Positions 8,982 to 17,342 of a DNA stretch of 64,000 bases are shown here, piece after piece (position 1 is the first letter of the stretch; every line of letters starts with the position of its first letter). Made by a program: the position numbers and the translations under genes. The notes under the pieces are model-generated. The model ran no database searches, was not told where the DNA came from, and was given only the letters and a program-made list of their open reading frames with translations. Where the stretch lies: positions 62,001 to 126,000 of the forward strand of contig QVQC01000029.1 of assembly GCA_003428585.1 (NCBI GenBank). The letters are read 5' to 3'. Source of the DNA: Nioella halotolerans. GTDB taxonomy: Bacteria > Pseudomonadota > Alphaproteobacteria > Rhodobacterales > Rhodobacteraceae.

Positions 8982-9767
8982 TCAGCGGATCTGCGTCGTG
9001 GCGCCGAGCATCTGGTCGGCGGCGGTGATGACCTTGGCGTTCAACTCGTAGCCGCGCTGCGCCTCGATCAGGTCGGTGATCTCGCGCACGGAATCGACGG
9101 AACTGTCCTCCAGGTAACCCTGCCGAAGCGTGCCAAGCCCGTTCTCGCCCGGCTGGCCCACGAGCGGCGGGCCGGAGGCGCCGGTTTCGACAAAGAGATT
9201 GGACCCCATCGCTTCCAGCCCGCGGGCATTGGAAAAATCCACAAGGCTGATCTGGCCGAGCAGTTCGGGTTCCACCCGGTCGCCGAAATAGGCGTAGACT
9301 TCGCCCTCCGCATTGATCGAGAGGCTGCGCGCGTCATCGGGGATGGTGATGCCGGGCGCAACGGTGAAGCCCTCCGCGGTCACGATCAGCCCGTCGCCGG
9401 TGCGCGCGAGCGCGCCGTCGCGGGTATAGGCGGACTGGCCCGAGGGCAGTTCCACCTCGAGGTAGCCGTCGCCCTCGATCGCGAGGTCGAGATCGCCGCC
9501 GGTCTGGCTGAGGCTGCCCTGCGCAAGATTGACCGACACCGCGGCGGGGCGCACGCCAAGGCCAAGCTGCACGCCCGTGGGAACGATCGACCCGTCGGCG
9601 GCACTGATCGTGCCGGCACGCGTTTCCTGCTGGTAATGCAGGTCGGCGAAATCGGCGCGTCGGGCGTTGTAGCCGGTGGTATTCATGTTGGCGAGGTTGT
9701 TGGAAATCACCTCCACCCGCATTTGCTGGGCGCTCATCCCGGTTGCGGCGATCATCAGGGCACGCAT
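8982..9767 (-). CDS. flgG: Distal rod protein FlgG
   Basis: Main subunit of the distal rod of the flagellar basal body. The ATG at 9767 is preceded by a strong AAAGGAG ribosome site and gives 261 residues, standard for FlgG. The N-terminal rod motif ISNNLANMNTTGYN and the C-terminal helix (REITDLIEAQRGYELNAKVI) are both clear. It follows flgF by 19 bases in the minus-strand rod operon. Confidence 0.97.
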   Translation of the reverse strand: MRALMIAATGMSAQQMRVEVISNNLANMNTTGYNARRADFADLHYQQETRAGTISAADGSIVPTGVQLGLGVRPAAVSVNLAQGSLSQTGGDLDLAIEGDGYLEVELPSGQSAYTRDGALARTGDGLIVTAEGFTVAPGITIPDDARSLSINAEGEVYAYFGDRVEPELLGQISLVDFSNARGLEAMGSNLFVETGASGPPLVGQPGENGLGTLRQGYLEDSSVDSVREITDLIEAQRGYELNAKVITAADQMLGATTQIR

Positions 9768-9786
9768 GGTCGTCTCCTTTGTTCCG

Positions 9787-10512
9787 TCAGGCCTGCGCGC
9801 CGGCGGTGCGCAGGAAGTTTCGGATCCGTTCATCCTCGCGTTCGAGGAAGCCCTGGCCGAGTTCATAGGCGCGCTGCACCTCGATCATGCGGGCGATCTG
9901 CATCACCGGATCGACATTGGAGGATTCGACGAAACCTTGCAGGATCGTTGCCTCGAACATCGGCTGCACCCCGCCCTCCGCGGCGAAGCGTGCGCCGTCC
10001 AGATGGCGCAGGTCATTGGGATCCAAGGGTTGCCACAGCCCGATCTGCGTGATCGGGCGGCCATCGGCGCTGAGCGTGCCGTCGCGGGCCAGAACCACGT
10101 TGCCAGAATCGGGGGGCACGAAAACGGGCGCGCCGCCCGCGTCCAGCAACAGCTGACCATCGGGGTTGACCAGTTCGCCCGCCGCGTTCGGCATGAAGTG
10201 GCCGGCGCGGGTCAGCACCTCCCCCTCGGGCCCTTGCAAGAGGAAAAAACCGTCGCCCTCGATCGCGAAATCGAAATCGCCACCCGTCGGCATGATCTCC
10301 CCCTGTGCGAGGCGGATGTTGCGCCCCGAGGCATGGGCCATCGACAGCCCGCCACCCGAGGCGCCGTCCAGCCGGGCGACATGTTCGGCGAAGATCACGC
10401 CCTCGCCCCGGAACCCGGTGGTGGAGACATTGGCAATGTTGTTCGCCACGACCTGCATTTCGCGCATCAGGCCCGATTGGCGGGTCAGCGCGGCGATCAC
10501 CGAGCTATCCAT
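9787..10512 (-). CDS. flgF: Proximal rod protein FlgF
   Basis: Proximal rod subunit of the basal body. The ATG at 10512 overlaps the fliQ stop by one base (TGATG) and gives 241 residues. The rod motif VANNIANVSTTGFRG near the N-terminus and the C-terminal MIEVQRAYELGQGF helix are diagnostic for the FlgF/FlgG family. It is shorter than FlgG and carries the FAEHVARL stretch in place of the FlgG arm. It is part of the flgB-to-fliL operon. Confidence 0.93.
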   Translation of the reverse strand: MDSSVIAALTRQSGLMREMQVVANNIANVSTTGFRGEGVIFAEHVARLDGASGGGLSMAHASGRNIRLAQGEIMPTGGDFDFAIEGDGFFLLQGPEGEVLTRAGHFMPNAAGELVNPDGQLLLDAGGAPVFVPPDSGNVVLARDGTLSADGRPITQIGLWQPLDPNDLRHLDGARFAAEGGVQPMFEATILQGFVESSNVDPVMQIARMIEVQRAYELGQGFLEREDERIRNFLRTAGAQA

Positions 10513-10778
10513 CACATCCCCTCCATCAGCGGGATCAGGCGATCGGTGAAATAAGTGGTCAGGGTCTGGGTCATGAAGCTCATCGACACCCAGAAGACGG
10601 CAAGGATCGCGGCAAGCTTGGGCACGAAGGTCAGCGTCATTTCCTGGATCGAGGTGAGCGCCTGGAAAAGCCCCACGATCAGGCCAGCGACCAGCGCCAC
10701 CGCGAGGATCGGGGTGGAGATCGCGACCGCCACCCACAGCCCCTGCCGAAGGGTGTCGAAAAAGATGATCTCGTCCAT
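10512..10778 (-). CDS. fliQ: Flagellar export gate protein FliQ
   Basis: Small inner-membrane subunit of the export gate. 88 residues with two hydrophobic segments (about 16-38 and 50-75), exactly the FliQ layout, and the conserved LFQALTSIQEMTLTFVPK stretch between them. Its start overlaps the fliE stop by one base and its stop overlaps the flgF start by one base, so the three genes are tightly coupled. Confidence 0.96.
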   Translation of the reverse strand: MDEIIFFDTLRQGLWVAVAISTPILAVALVAGLIVGLFQALTSIQEMTLTFVPKLAAILAVFWVSMSFMTQTLTTYFTDRLIPLMEGM

Positions 10779-11077
10779 CAGACTGGCATCCTGAGAATTT
10801 CCTGGTAGGCCTCGACCACCTTGTCGCGGACGGTCACCGCGGTTTCGACGGCCAGTTCCGTCTGAGCCAGCGCGGTCACCAACGAATGAGGGTCGGCCCC
10901 CGTGGTCAGCGCTGCCTGCGCGGTCTGCTCACCCCGTTGCACGGTTTCGGTGAAGGATTGCACCGCCTCGGAGAAAACGTCGCCGGCGCCGGTTTGCCGG
11001 TCTTCGCGGGGCTGCGGCTGGGCGGCGCCGCGGGCTTGCCCGTAGCCCTGCGCGGCGAGTGTGGTTCTCAGATCCAT
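10778..11077 (-). CDS. fliE: Hook-basal body protein FliE
   Basis: Adaptor between the MS-ring and the rod. 99 residues, with the FliE-type C-terminal helix (QTELAVETAVTVRDKVVEAYQEILRMPV is the family pattern, positions about 72-99). The N-terminal third is Gln/Arg rich and poorly conserved, as usual. It follows flgC by 12 bases. It is often the first substrate exported, which fits its place with the rod genes. Confidence 0.94.
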   Translation of the reverse strand: MDLRTTLAAQGYGQARGAAQPQPREDRQTGAGDVFSEAVQSFTETVQRGEQTAQAALTTGADPHSLVTALAQTELAVETAVTVRDKVVEAYQEILRMPV

Positions 11078-11089
11078 GGCGGTTTCCTC

Positions 11090-11479
11090 CTATCGCCGCA
11101 GCAAGTCGCCGAGCGCGGATGACATCTGGCGCACCTGGTCGAAGACGCGCAGGTTTGCCTCGTAGCTGCGCTGCGCCTGCCGCGCGTCGGCCAGTTCCAC
11201 GACCATGTCGACATTTGACCCGGCATAATGGCCGGTCTCGTCGGCCAATGGATGGGACGGGTCATAAACCTGCGGTAGCGCCGTCCGGTCGAGCCGCACA
11301 GGGCCGGTGATGACCGCGCCGGGGGCGGCGCCCGGGCTTCGGTCAGGTTCGAAGGCGACCGTTTTGCGGCGGTATCCGGGGGTGTCGGTATTGGCGATAT
11401 TTTCCGATACGTGGCTGATGCGGCTGGCCTGGCTGCGCATGCCGCTGGCAGCAATGGCGAGGGCGGAGGAAAAGCTCAT
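11090..11479 (-). CDS. flgC: Proximal rod protein FlgC
   Basis: Rod subunit of the flagellar basal body. 129 residues with the rod motif NIANTDTPGYRRK near residue 28 and a C-terminal helix (DARQAQRSYEANLRVFDQ). Length matches FlgC. It lies 14 bases downstream of flgB in the same operon. Confidence 0.96.
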   Translation of the reverse strand: MSFSSALAIAASGMRSQASRISHVSENIANTDTPGYRRKTVAFEPDRSPGAAPGAVITGPVRLDRTALPQVYDPSHPLADETGHYAGSNVDMVVELADARQAQRSYEANLRVFDQVRQMSSALGDLLRR

Positions 11480-11493
11480 GTCCCGTTGCCCCC

Positions 11494-11841
11494 TTAACGC
11501 CCAAGGCTCGTGCGCAGAACGTTCATCGCCGAACGGTAGACGTTGAGCGCGCGGTTGTGATCGCGCTGCGCGTCGACGGCGCGGACCATCTCCGCCTCCA
11601 GCGATACGGTATTCCCGTTGGGCGATTCAGGCCCGCCCGCGTCGATGGTGCTCAGTGACAGGTGCGGGGGGCGGTCGCGCGGGCCGGCGGCGCGAAACGC
11701 CTCCTCGAACCCGATGATATCGCGGGCGCGGTAGCCCGGCGTATCGGCATTGGCCACGTTTCGCGCGACTTCCTCCTGCCGGGCAGCGGCGTGGCGGGCG
11801 CGGGCCTGGGCGAGGCCGAAAACATCCAAGGTGTCGAACAT
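11494..11841 (-). CDS. flgB: Proximal rod protein FlgB
   Basis: Most proximal rod subunit and first gene of the minus-strand operon flgB-flgC-fliE-fliQ-flgF-flgG-flgA-flgH-fliL. 115 residues with the rod motif NVANADTPGYRARD near residue 28 and the C-terminal EAEMVRAVDAQRDHNRALNVYR helix. The 95-base gap to the divergent fliI should hold both promoters. It is relatively A+T rich and contains a CTTAACG stretch, but I see no full CtrA-like pair there. Confidence 0.94.
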   Translation of the reverse strand: MFDTLDVFGLAQARARHAAARQEEVARNVANADTPGYRARDIIGFEEAFRAAGPRDRPPHLSLSTIDAGGPESPNGNTVSLEAEMVRAVDAQRDHNRALNVYRSAMNVLRTSLGR

Positions 11842-11936
11842 CGGGGCTTCTCCCTCGATTGGCTACACCAAGGCTTAACGATGATTCCTTTAGAAACCGT
11901 AAGTGCGCCGTTTGTTTGTTGCCGGAGGCCCTGGCC

Positions 11937-13277
11937 GTGACCAAGTTTCTCGATCCGCTCTTGTCCCGTATCGGGCAGATGCGCCCCGTCCACGCGCTTG
12001 GCCGGGTCTGCGAGGCGCAGGCCGATTCGCTTTGGTTGGAGGGGTTGAACCGGGCCGCCGCCCTGGGCGACGCGGTGGAGGTGGGCGTCGGCATGCGGGC
12101 GGAAGTCGTGCGGATCACGAAGGACCGCTGCCAAGTGTTGCCGGAGGATCGCATCGAGGGCTTGCGCGTGGGCGACATCGCGCGCCACCTCGGACCGGTC
12201 AGCATTTCGCCCGGGATGCACTGGATCGGGCGGGTGATCGACCCCGACGGCGCGCCGCTGGATGGCCGCCCGCTTTACCCCGGGCCAGCCGTCTGCCCCC
12301 TGCGCGCCGTCCCGCCGCCGGCAACGGCGCGCCGGCCGATGGGCGCGCGGCTGACCACGGGGCTGGCGGTGTTCGACACGCTTCTTCCCATCGTGCGCGG
12401 CCAGCGGTTGGGCCTCTTCGCTGGCAGCGGGGTGGGCAAATCCACCCTTCTGTCACAGCTGGCCCGCGGCGTGGCGGCGGATGTGATCGTGATCGGACTC
12501 ATCGGTGAAAGAGGGCGTGAGGTGCGCGATTTCGTCGAGGATACGCTGGGCCCCGAGGGGCTGGCGCGCTCTGTCGTCGTGGCGGCGACCTCGGACCGCC
12601 CGGCCCTCGTGCGCCAGCGCGCGGCCTGGGCGGCGATGAGCGTGGCGGAGTTCTTCCGCGACCAGGGGGCGCATGTGTTGCTGCTGGCCGATTCGGTCAC
12701 GCGGTTTGCCCAGGCGCACCGGGAAGTGGCCGTCGCCTCGGGCGAGCCGGCGGCGCTGAACGGCTACCCCGCCTCGATGGCGCAGGCGGTGATGTCGCTT
12801 TGCGAACGGGCCGGGCCGGGGGCGGCCGGGCAGGGCGATATCACGGCGATCCTGTCGGTTCTGGTCGCGGGATCGGACATGGAGGAACCGGTGGCCGATA
12901 CCTTGCGCGGTGTGCTCGACGGCCACGTTGTCCTGAGCCGCGAGATCGCGGAGCGCGGACGCTTCCCGGCGGTCGATCTGCTGCGTTCCGTGTCGCGCAG
13001 CCTGCCGCGCGCTGCCTCCGCCGATGAAAACCGGCTGATCGCGACGGCGCGGCGGCATATGGGCGTGCACGACCGGGCAGAGATGATGTTGCAGGCCGGG
13101 CTTTACACCGATGGCGCCGATCCGGCAATCGACGCGGCGCTGCGGGTCTGGCCCGCGCTCGATGATTTCCTGTCGCAGGGGAGTTCGGGGCCGACGGCGG
13201 CCTTTGCCACCCTGGCCGATTGCCTCGCGCCCGGTGAACCGGTCGCGGCGCAGGCGGAAGATCAGCCGGCCGACTGA
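11937..13277 (+). CDS. fliI: Flagellum-specific export ATPase FliI
   Basis: Hexameric ATPase that energises unfolding and release of export substrates. I choose the GTG at 11937 because a GGAGG ribosome site lies 11 bases before it, giving 446 residues, the normal length. The alternative upstream start adds 26 residues without family support. The Walker A motif GSGVGKST is at 163-170. Further signatures are GLIGERGREVRDF, the ATSDRPALVR stretch and the DSVTRFAQAHRE segment. Its 3' end overlaps that of the convergent DUF1217 gene by 16 bases. Confidence 0.95.
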   Translation: MTKFLDPLLSRIGQMRPVHALGRVCEAQADSLWLEGLNRAAALGDAVEVGVGMRAEVVRITKDRCQVLPEDRIEGLRVGDIARHLGPVSISPGMHWIGRVIDPDGAPLDGRPLYPGPAVCPLRAVPPPATARRPMGARLTTGLAVFDTLLPIVRGQRLGLFAGSGVGKSTLLSQLARGVAADVIVIGLIGERGREVRDFVEDTLGPEGLARSVVVAATSDRPALVRQRAAWAAMSVAEFFRDQGAHVLLLADSVTRFAQAHREVAVASGEPAALNGYPASMAQAVMSLCERAGPGAAGQGDITAILSVLVAGSDMEEPVADTLRGVLDGHVVLSREIAERGRFPAVDLLRSVSRSLPRAASADENRLIATARRHMGVHDRAEMMLQAGLYTDGADPAIDAALRVWPALDDFLSQGSSGPTAAFATLADCLAPGEPVAAQAEDQPAD

Positions 13278-14059
13278 AGCAGCGTCAGCGCGATGGAGGC
13301 GGAGGTCGTTGTCGTCGGCAACTGGTTGACCTGCGACCGCGCGAGAAAGAGACGGACGAGCTCATCCAGTTTCTCGGGCTGCGCGAACTGGGTAACGGAG
13401 GCCTCACCAAGCACCGCCTCGGCACGATCCTCGAAGATGCTCAGTTGCCGATCCAGGTCCTGCGTGCCGACGGAGTCTGGCAAGCCGAACGCCGTTTCGA
13501 ACACGGTGCGAAGCGGCGTGTTGCCCATCACGCGGAACCACAGTGTGCTGTCGCGTGCGCCCGAGGCCGCGATTTCCGGCAATTCGCGCGTTGCGTTGAG
13601 CGCCAGGCGCATATCGCCGTTCACCTCGCCCACCGCCTGTTCGAAACTGCGCGCCTGGAACCGGTCGAGGATACGGTCCGCGAATCCCGGCGACCGGGTC
13701 AGCGGCGGCAGGTCGCTGCCAAAGCCGAAAGCCTCGGAAAACGCGCGGTATCGCTTGTCGGCGAGCCGGTTGGACAGGGCGTCGGGATCGGCCACGCCAT
13801 CGTCTAGGATGCGCTGGATGAACGCCTTGTTGGGCAGGTCATCCTGAAGGCCAAAGGCGGTGAGCGCGACCCGCAGGAGGCGAAAGTCGCCAACCAGGTC
13901 CGCGGTGCTGGCCACCTGCCCGATCGTCTGCCGGAAATACTCCGCGTCCCGCGCGATCCGGGGCGTGGCGGCGAGGCTGGCGCTTTGATCCTCCTGCGTG
14001 CGGGTCAGGAAGCGCCAGCCGCCATAGCCCCCCATCGGGATGATGGGGACAAAGCTCAT
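13262..14059 (-). CDS. DUF1217 family flagellar protein
   Basis: 265-residue soluble protein of the DUF1217 family, typical of alphaproteobacterial flagellar loci and of unknown mechanism. Recognised by the N-terminal SFVPIIPMGGYGGWRFL, the YFRQTIGQVASTADLV stretch and repeated DRILDRFQARSFEQAVGEV-type motifs. The ATG at 14059 overlaps the flbT stop by four bases. It forms the last gene of flaF-flbT-DUF1217, which suggests a role tied to flagellin expression or filament assembly (inference). No signal peptide is seen. Confidence 0.85.
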   Translation of the reverse strand: MSFVPIIPMGGYGGWRFLTRTQEDQSASLAATPRIARDAEYFRQTIGQVASTADLVGDFRLLRVALTAFGLQDDLPNKAFIQRILDDGVADPDALSNRLADKRYRAFSEAFGFGSDLPPLTRSPGFADRILDRFQARSFEQAVGEVNGDMRLALNATRELPEIAASGARDSTLWFRVMGNTPLRTVFETAFGLPDSVGTQDLDRQLSIFEDRAEAVLGEASVTQFAQPEKLDELVRLFLARSQVNQLPTTTTSASIALTLLQSAG

Positions 14060-14460
14060 TGCGGGCGCGCGGCCATCAGCCGGTCCTCCCGCGGCAGCAA
14101 CGTGCGCAGCGCCTTCAGGCACTGGTAGGCATTGCCGGCAAGGATGTGCTTGGTCGCGTGGTCCAACTGGCTGCGGCTGTCGGCGTCGGTGAAGACATGG
14201 CTAAGCTGTTCGATCCCGCGCAGGATCTGCAGCCTTGCCTCCTCTTCCTCGGCATCTCCCGACAGGACGAGCTGCGCGATGTAACAGACACGGCGCACCG
14301 GCGTCTTGGCCTCCTCGGGGTGGATCGCGTCGCGAAGGCGCAGGATGTTGGCATTGGGCGTCACGATGGACAGGCGCGAACGGCGGTCGCCGTTCTCGAT
14401 CACCGCGCCGTTGATGAGCACACGCTCCTTCGGGGAGAGCTTGAGGACAAGACCGCTCAT
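14056..14460 (-). CDS. flbT: Flagellin synthesis repressor FlbT
   Basis: RNA-binding post-transcriptional regulator. In Caulobacter FlbT acts on the 5' leader of flagellin mRNA and destabilises it until the hook is complete. 134 residues, beginning MSGLVLKLSPKERVLINGAVIENG, which is the FlbT pattern, and containing RRVCYIAQLVLSG. The start overlaps the flaF stop (ATGA), so the two opposing regulators are made together. The likely target, the flagellin gene, lies immediately upstream on the same strand, and its leader contains a hairpin at 16562-16579. Confidence 0.95.
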   Translation of the reverse strand: MSGLVLKLSPKERVLINGAVIENGDRRSRLSIVTPNANILRLRDAIHPEEAKTPVRRVCYIAQLVLSGDAEEEEARLQILRGIEQLSHVFTDADSRSQLDHATKHILAGNAYQCLKALRTLLPREDRLMAARPQ

Positions 14461-14831
14461 GCCGCCTGCGCCTCCCCGCGCAAACCGCGCATCACGGCGG
14501 TGTTGATCTCGATCAGCGGTGCGATTGGAGCCCCGGCGGACAGCGCCTTGCGGCTGTGCTGCAGGGTGAATTCCGCGAGGTAGAAAAGCTGCGCCCTCAG
14601 GGTCTGCGGCAACGCATTCTCGGGGTCAGCGACATTGGTGGCCATCAGGGTCCAGAGTTGGCGATTGTCATGCAGAGCGGCGGCACGGTCGGCCATCGTT
14701 GCCCCGGGACGGGCGGCGCGGGACAACTGCGCGGTCACCCGCTCGAAGGCGGCGTGTTCAGTGCCACGCTCGGTTTTCACGGCGGAGCGGACCGGGTTGT
14801 AGGCGCTTTGCGCCAGGTAAGAGGACGTCAC
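14457..14831 (-). CDS. flaF: Flagellin biosynthesis regulator FlaF
   Basis: FlaF promotes flagellin synthesis or secretion and opposes FlbT in alphaproteobacteria. The 124-residue product carries the family pattern YNPVRSAVKTERGTEHAAFERVT and the C-terminal LRAQLFYLAEFTLQHSRKAL. The start is a GTG at 14831, supported by a GGAAGGA ribosome site at a normal distance. It lies 76 bases after the flagellin gene, with a GC-rich stem-loop in the gap that could reduce read-through. Confidence 0.92.
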   Translation of the reverse strand: MTSSYLAQSAYNPVRSAVKTERGTEHAAFERVTAQLSRAARPGATMADRAAALHDNRQLWTLMATNVADPENALPQTLRAQLFYLAEFTLQHSRKALSAGAPIAPLIEINTAVMRGLRGEAQAA

Positions 14832-14874
14832 GGCGATATTCCTTCCGGAAGGTCAGTTGGGGTCTGGTGACGGG

Positions 14875-14898
14875 GGGCCGGGGCGTTCCCCCCGGCCC
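14875..14898 (-). terminator. GC-rich stem-loop between flagellin and flaF
   Basis: A 9-base-pair perfect stem (GGGCCGGGG with CCCCGGCCC) and a six-base loop directly after the flagellin stop. No T-run follows on the minus strand, so it is not a classic intrinsic terminator. It may partly block read-through or protect the 3' end of the abundant flagellin mRNA. Confidence 0.45.
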
Positions 14899-14907
14899 GG
14901 TCCGGCC

Positions 14908-16443
14908 TTAACGGAAGAGCGACAGGATCGACTGCGGCGCCTGGTTGGCGATCGACAGCGATTGCGTCGCCAACTGCTGCTGCACCTGAAGCGCCTGCAA
15001 CTTGGCCGACGACTCCTCCATGTTGGCATCCACCAATGTCCCGATGCCGGCCTTGAGCGAGTCGACCAGTGAATCGATGAAGTTCGACTGGGTTTCGATC
15101 CGCCCCTGGGCCGAGCCGAAGCCAGCCGCCGCGTCGATGGAGTTCTGGATCAGCGTCTCGACGTTGTCGAGCCCGGCATCGGCGCCGGTATCGGTGGTGA
15201 CGTCGATATTGTCGAGCCCGAACAGGCCGCCCGAGGCGACACCACCGGCCTGCCCGTTATCCGCCAAGGACATGCTTGCGCCGGCGGTCGCGTCACTGCC
15301 GTCATAGTCGACCAGGACCTTGAACCCGTCGGTCGCGTTCCCCGCGACCTGTGTTGTCACGCCGGTTTCATCCCCGGCGTCGACGGCCGTTTTCAGCCCG
15401 CGCGCGACATCCTCCATCGTTTCGCCCTTGCCGGCGATATAGTCGTAGTCGTTGCCGTTGACGGAAATGCGATAGCTGTCGCCCTCGTTGACCTTCGCAC
15501 TGGTGGAAAGCGCGACCTCCTCGGCGCGATAGGTCAGCGTGGTGCTGCCCGACCCGGTCGCCGCGCCTGCGGAATCGGCGGTGCCGTTGTTGTTCAGGGC
15601 GATGGTGTCAGTGCCGCCCGGATCGTAGCCGACGTTGAATTCCTCGAAGGAATTCGTGTTGGTCAGCGTCAAGACGCCGGACCCGTCCGACGATGCGGTG
15701 ATCCCGGTCAGGCCAAGCGCGTTTATCTGACCCTCGGCATTGTCGATCATCGTGGCGGCATCGGTGTCGAAGGCAACGGTGATCGCGGAGCCGTTGATCG
15801 TCAGGTTCAGAGCGTCCGAACCGGAGGTGTTCGCGTAGGTCAGTTCCACCGAGTTCGCGGCACCCGTGCTGTCGATCGCGGCCGCCCCGGCCGTGATGTT
15901 GCTGGCCAGCGACGCGCCCGTGCCATAGGTGCCGGCGGTGGTTGTCAGATCCTGCCGGTTCACGGTGATGTCGGTCGCGGTCACGGTGCCGTTGGGGGCG
16001 CGGTCGAGCGAGGACAAGATGTTCACATCGTCGGTGCCCTGGACAAGATTGAGCCCGTTGAACTGAGCGGCGCCGACAACCGAAGTGATCTGGTCACGCA
16101 GGGCATCGATATCGGTCTGGATCTTGTTGCGATCGACGTTCTCTTCCTGCGCGGCGACGATCTTGCCCTTGATCTCGGTCAACAGGTCGGTGGTGGTTTC
16201 GGCCGCGTTGCGTGCCACGGCAACGGTGGATTCGCCCAGCGACAGGCTTTCGGAAATTCCCTTGAACCCCTTCACGTCGGACTCCATCACCTTTGAAATC
16301 GCCCAGACGGCGGAGTTGTCCTTGGCCGTTGCCACGGATTTGCCGGTCGAGATTTCCGACTGCGTCTTCTCGAGGTTGGTGTTGACGCCCTTGAGCGTCT
16401 GCAGCGCGACCATCGCGCTGGTGTTCGTCAGAATACTGGACAT
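14908..16443 (-). CDS. fliC: Flagellin, long form
   Basis: Filament subunit. The ATG at 16443 follows an AGGAAGGG ribosome site and gives 511 residues. The N-terminal D0/D1 region (MSSILTNTSAMVALQTLKGV and about 150 residues) and the C-terminal helix ending SIANQAPQSILSLFR are typical. The middle (about 160-420) is an added domain containing two stretches that look like flagellin IN motifs, near LTINGSAITVAFDTDAA and YRISVNGNDYDYIAG. Many alphaproteobacterial flagellins are about 270-400 residues, so this one has a sizeable surface domain. Upstream are a CtrA-like site and a leader hairpin. Confidence 0.95.
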   Translation of the reverse strand: MSSILTNTSAMVALQTLKGVNTNLEKTQSEISTGKSVATAKDNSAVWAISKVMESDVKGFKGISESLSLGESTVAVARNAAETTTDLLTEIKGKIVAAQEENVDRNKIQTDIDALRDQITSVVGAAQFNGLNLVQGTDDVNILSSLDRAPNGTVTATDITVNRQDLTTTAGTYGTGASLASNITAGAAAIDSTGAANSVELTYANTSGSDALNLTINGSAITVAFDTDAATMIDNAEGQINALGLTGITASSDGSGVLTLTNTNSFEEFNVGYDPGGTDTIALNNNGTADSAGAATGSGSTTLTYRAEEVALSTSAKVNEGDSYRISVNGNDYDYIAGKGETMEDVARGLKTAVDAGDETGVTTQVAGNATDGFKVLVDYDGSDATAGASMSLADNGQAGGVASGGLFGLDNIDVTTDTGADAGLDNVETLIQNSIDAAAGFGSAQGRIETQSNFIDSLVDSLKAGIGTLVDANMEESSAKLQALQVQQQLATQSLSIANQAPQSILSLFR

Positions 16444-16561
16444 CGTTTGCCCTTCCTTGTCGTGATCGGCGCATCGATTCCGCGCCCGTTCCGGCCCCGC
16501 CTTCGCGCAGCCGCCCAATACGCCCTTCTGACGTCTTCCCGGGACCATCGGGGCCCGGTCC

Positions 16562-16579
16562 GCACCCCGGTCGGGGTGC
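16562..16579 (-). promoter_or_regulatory. Hairpin in the flagellin mRNA leader
   Basis: GCACCCCG-GT-CGGGGTGC, an 8-base-pair perfect inverted repeat 118 bases upstream of the flagellin ATG. If transcription starts near the CtrA-like site at 16603-16617 it would lie in the 5' leader. FlbT acts on flagellin leaders in Caulobacter, so this is a candidate regulatory structure. That role is inference. Confidence 0.4.
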
Positions 16580-16602
16580 AGGGCCACTGTTGCCCGTAAC
16601 CG

Positions 16603-16617
16603 CTAACAACGCGCTAA
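16603..16617 (-). promoter_or_regulatory. CtrA-like site before the flagellin gene
   Basis: On the minus strand it reads TTAG-CGCGTTG-TTAG, two identical half-sites at the seven-base spacing expected for CtrA. It is in the same orientation as the flagellin gene, 160 bases before its ATG. The consensus fourth base A is G in both halves, so the match is partial. Confidence 0.35.
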
Positions 16618-16662
16618 GACCAAGGGTTTTGTGTGCCGGATTTTAGTGAAATGCCGTGCGGA

Positions 16663-17007
16663 TCAGCGGCGGCGCTCGATGCGCGCACGGGCCGGCGCGA
16701 TCTGTCCGGCCCGGCCATGGGCATCGTAACTGGCGAAGCCTTGCGGGGCCGCCAGAACGGACCGCGCATCGCGCAGCCCCGCTTGCGCGGCCTGCACCAG
16801 CAGCGCGATGCGTGCCGCCCGCGCCCGCAGCATCGACAGGCGGGACAAGACGGCATCGCCACCCGGTTTTTCCAACCGTGCCAGCGCCGCCGCAAGATCG
16901 CGCGCGAAGGTTTCCATCCGGTCATGGCGACCGCTGCGCAGGTCCGCCTCCAGCGCGCAAAGCACCCGCTCCGCCGTCTCGATGCCATCGGGGGATAGCC
17001 ACCTCAT
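16663..17007 (-). CDS. FlgN-like flagellar export chaperone
   Basis: 114 residues, helical and rich in Ala, Leu and Arg, without signal or membrane segment. The pattern of two long helices followed by FASYDAHGRAG resembles alphaproteobacterial FlgN-type proteins, cytoplasmic chaperones for the hook-filament junction proteins FlgK and FlgL. The ATG at 17007 overlaps the stop of the FlgJ-like gene by four bases. The name rests on general resemblance and location, so it is tentative. Confidence 0.65.
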   Translation of the reverse strand: MRWLSPDGIETAERVLCALEADLRSGRHDRMETFARDLAAALARLEKPGGDAVLSRLSMLRARAARIALLVQAAQAGLRDARSVLAAPQGFASYDAHGRAGQIAPARARIERRR

Positions 17008-17303
17008 GGCGCGCCGCCCTCGCGCGCGGCAAGTGCGTTGAAAAGCGATTCGGCAAGGCCGATACCGCCATTTTCGGCAAGGGCACGCGCGTGTTCGCTG
17101 CGCAGTAGCGATGCGAACTGGTCTTCCCCGACGCCGCCCCCGAAGCTTTCGCGCGGCGCGCCAAGCCCGCCATGGCGCAGCATCTCGGACAGGAAGGCAG
17201 CCTCCAGATCCCGCGCGGTGCGGCGCAACTCGGCCTCTTGGCTGGGTGAAAGACCCTGTCCCGTCTGGTGGGAGGGCGGTTGGGGGATGGCCAGGTCGGA
17301 CAT
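17004..17303 (-). CDS. flgJ: Rod-binding protein, FlgJ N-terminal domain only
   Basis: 99 residues matching the rod-binding (rod-capping) domain of FlgJ: ARDLEAAFLSEMLRHGGLG and the following FASLLRSEHARALAENGGIGLAE are characteristic. The muramidase domain found in gammaproteobacterial FlgJ is absent, as is normal in alphaproteobacteria, so rod growth must rely on a separate lytic enzyme. It is coupled to the FlgN-like gene downstream and is divergent from fliK. Confidence 0.88.
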   Translation of the reverse strand: MSDLAIPQPPSHQTGQGLSPSQEAELRRTARDLEAAFLSEMLRHGGLGAPRESFGGGVGEDQFASLLRSEHARALAENGGIGLAESLFNALAAREGGAP

Positions 17304-17342
17304 GGCAGGTCTCCTCGATTGCGGGGATTATCGGCCCGGTGG

